Shown here piece by piece: positions 63,194-64,000 of a stretch of DNA of 64,000 nucleotides. The notes under the pieces are model-generated. The model was not told the DNA's origin, ran no database searches, and worked only from the letters and a program-made list of their open reading frames with translations. The DNA comes from an uncultured Kordia sp. Its GTDB lineage: Bacteria; Bacteroidota; Bacteroidia; Flavobacteriales; Flavobacteriaceae. Location: the NCBI RefSeq assembly GCF_947496985.1, contig NZ_CANMEZ010000012.1, positions 102,672 through 166,671 of the forward strand, in the 5' to 3' direction. Position 1 is the stretch's first letter, and every line of letters begins with the position of its first letter. The position numbers and the translations under genes were made by a program.

Positions 63194-63748
63194 ATGACAC
63201 TCTTCGAATCATTAGAACATATCAAGAAAAGACCTAAAATGTACTTTCAGGAACCGTTGACATTAGCTCATTTAGAAGCTTTTATCTATGGTTTTGAAAC
63301 TGCATCTGAATCGAATGAAATTATTTTTCCAAATAAAATGAGTTTAGAATATTTTAATACTTGGTTAACTGGAGCAATTGAAAAAACTCTGGCTGGAAAT
63401 AGAGGATGGCGGAAAAGAATTGAATACGTAACAGAAGATGAGAATCAAGCTGTGGAGCTTTTCTTTGATTTGATATTTAAGTTTGCTGATGGAAAAGTAA
63501 AAATAACTCAAAAAAAAACTGAACCTAAATCCTTAAAATGGAGTCGAGGTGATGGAAATACAAAACTCGAAGATTTTCAAAAAATAGAGGAAATAATTGT
63601 ACGATTTGAACTTTTGGAACACGAATTTTCTGAAACAAAATTTAAGATTGGATATAATGCAAATGATTTTAAAGTTTATGTTGAACCACAATTAAGAGGA
63701 AAGAATTTAAGAACATTTAGATATACTGAAATTGAGAAAAATTACTAA
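63194..63748 (+). CDS. cassette 6: hypothetical protein
   Basis: 184 residues from ATG 63194 (MTLFESLEHIKKRPKMYF); a longer ORF from 63125 crosses the attC site and is rejected. The opening resembles the N-terminal motif LEAVRKRPGMYIG of GyrB-type ATPases, but no ATPase motifs follow. The rest has WLTGAIEKTLAGNRGWRKRIEYVTEDENQAVELFFDLIFKF and a beta-rich end. Function unknown. Confidence 0.68.
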   Translation: MTLFESLEHIKKRPKMYFQEPLTLAHLEAFIYGFETASESNEIIFPNKMSLEYFNTWLTGAIEKTLAGNRGWRKRIEYVTEDENQAVELFFDLIFKFADGKVKITQKKTEPKSLKWSRGDGNTKLEDFQKIEEIIVRFELLEHEFSETKFKIGYNANDFKVYVEPQLRGKNLRTFRYTEIEKNY

Positions 63749-63944
63749 GCCTAACACGGTGTATAAAACATAGCTAATAAACGCTAAACCCATAGGTTTG
63801 TGTATATTTAGAAAGTCCTCCAAATTTTTAATTTGGCTTTTAAAAGAGAAAAAATAAAAACAAAATATAAAAATTCGGCTCTTTGTTTATCCGAAAAGTT
63901 AGTGTCTTTTTACACGCTACGTTTCATACACAAGTCCGTTAGGC
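63749..63944 (+). repeat. attC-like site F (196 bp)
   Basis: Begins GCCTAAC (perfect RYYYAAC) and ends GTTAGGC (perfect GTTRRRY). Arms 63749-63774 and 63916-63944, right arm 3 nt longer. It starts immediately after the cassette 6 stop. Shares middle text with site C. Confidence 0.87.
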
Positions 63945-63967
63945 GCAATTTGAGAAAACTTTGAACG

Positions 63968-64000
63968 AATGAGTATTATTCAGGAATTAACAGATAAATA
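63968..64000 (+). CDS. cassette 7 gene, 5' end only
   Basis: ATG at 63968, 23 bp after the end of site F, open to the window edge (MSIIQELTDK). The distance from the attC end matches the other cassettes, so a seventh cassette gene probably begins here. Too short to identify. Confidence 0.4.

Noticed and set aside
1..64000. CRISPR array
   Set aside because: No regularly spaced short direct repeats with unique spacers; the regular repeats at 59-64 kb are long palindromes with genes between.
1..64000. tRNA or rRNA genes as integration targets
   Set aside because: No cloverleaf with GTTCRANNC-type T-arm or rRNA core sequences noticed on reading; not computed with a covariance model.

Overview
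The window comes from a low-GC member of the Bacteroidetes, almost certainly a marine flavobacterium (family Flavobacteriaceae). The evidence is a type IX secretion sorting domain, Lacal_2735 and DUF2490/DUF6268 families, TAnnTTTG promoter elements, a mostly SD-less gene style and a GG-leader peptide of the Bacteroidetes type. No rRNA, tRNA, CRISPR array or IS element was seen.

Region 1 (1-12.3 kb) is metabolic. It opens with a truncated beta-carbonic anhydrase. A sulfur/sulfide module follows: a Crp/Fnr regulator, a TauE/SafE permease, a CstB-like metallo-beta-lactamase/double-rhodanese protein, a single-domain rhodanese, cytochrome bd oxidase (cydAB) and a split YeeE/YedE transporter. Six transcription units carry the same palindrome, GTAAC-N4-GTTAC (one half degenerate at cydA), 22-23 bp upstream of a -7-like element. 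This looks like a regulon activated by the Crp/Fnr protein encoded in the same cluster.

Region 2 (12.3-33.4 kb) is mostly signalling and envelope genes: a NarL-type two-component pair, a LytS/LytTR pair, a PAS kinase with an unusual response regulator-Crp fusion, MORN and TPR proteins, lipoproteins, a patatin, a DNA-alkylation-repair HEAT protein and a universal stress protein. A second palindrome, ATACG-N8-CGTAT, lies upstream of the NarL-type kinase and two other units. Region 3 (33.5-45.2 kb) holds an unannotated double-glycine leader peptide, a possible nuclease, two more Crp-like regulators, a secreted beta-helix protein, DoxX, a crotonase and a large AsmA-like protein.

Region 4 (45.2-54.7 kb, minus strand) looks like a polymorphic-toxin island. 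In order of transcription it encodes an 1157-aa protein of unknown family, a beta-helix protein with a tail-fibre-like N-terminus, a 195-aa protein, and a 763-aa effector with a putative C-terminal deaminase domain. Three SMI1/KNR4 (SUKH) immunity genes follow, one of them still attached to a leftover toxin C-terminus.

Region 5 (55.3-57.1 kb) is a strip of decaying genes, including a frame change caused by a 10-bp tandem repeat. Region 6 (57.2-64 kb, cut by the window end) is a gene-cassette array that looks like an integron. It has a tyrosine recombinase with a strong Shine-Dalgarno, a simple attI-like GTTGTAC site, and six long imperfect palindromes. Each palindrome begins with an RYYYAAC-like core, ends with a GTTRRRY-like core, and has a 3' arm 2-3 nt longer than the 5' arm. 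Between them lie small same-strand genes (an AbiH phage-defence gene and several unknowns) and one cassette without a convincing ORF. The recombinase lacks the IntI-specific insertion and is codirectional with the cassettes, so this is probably a divergent Bacteroidetes integron-like system.
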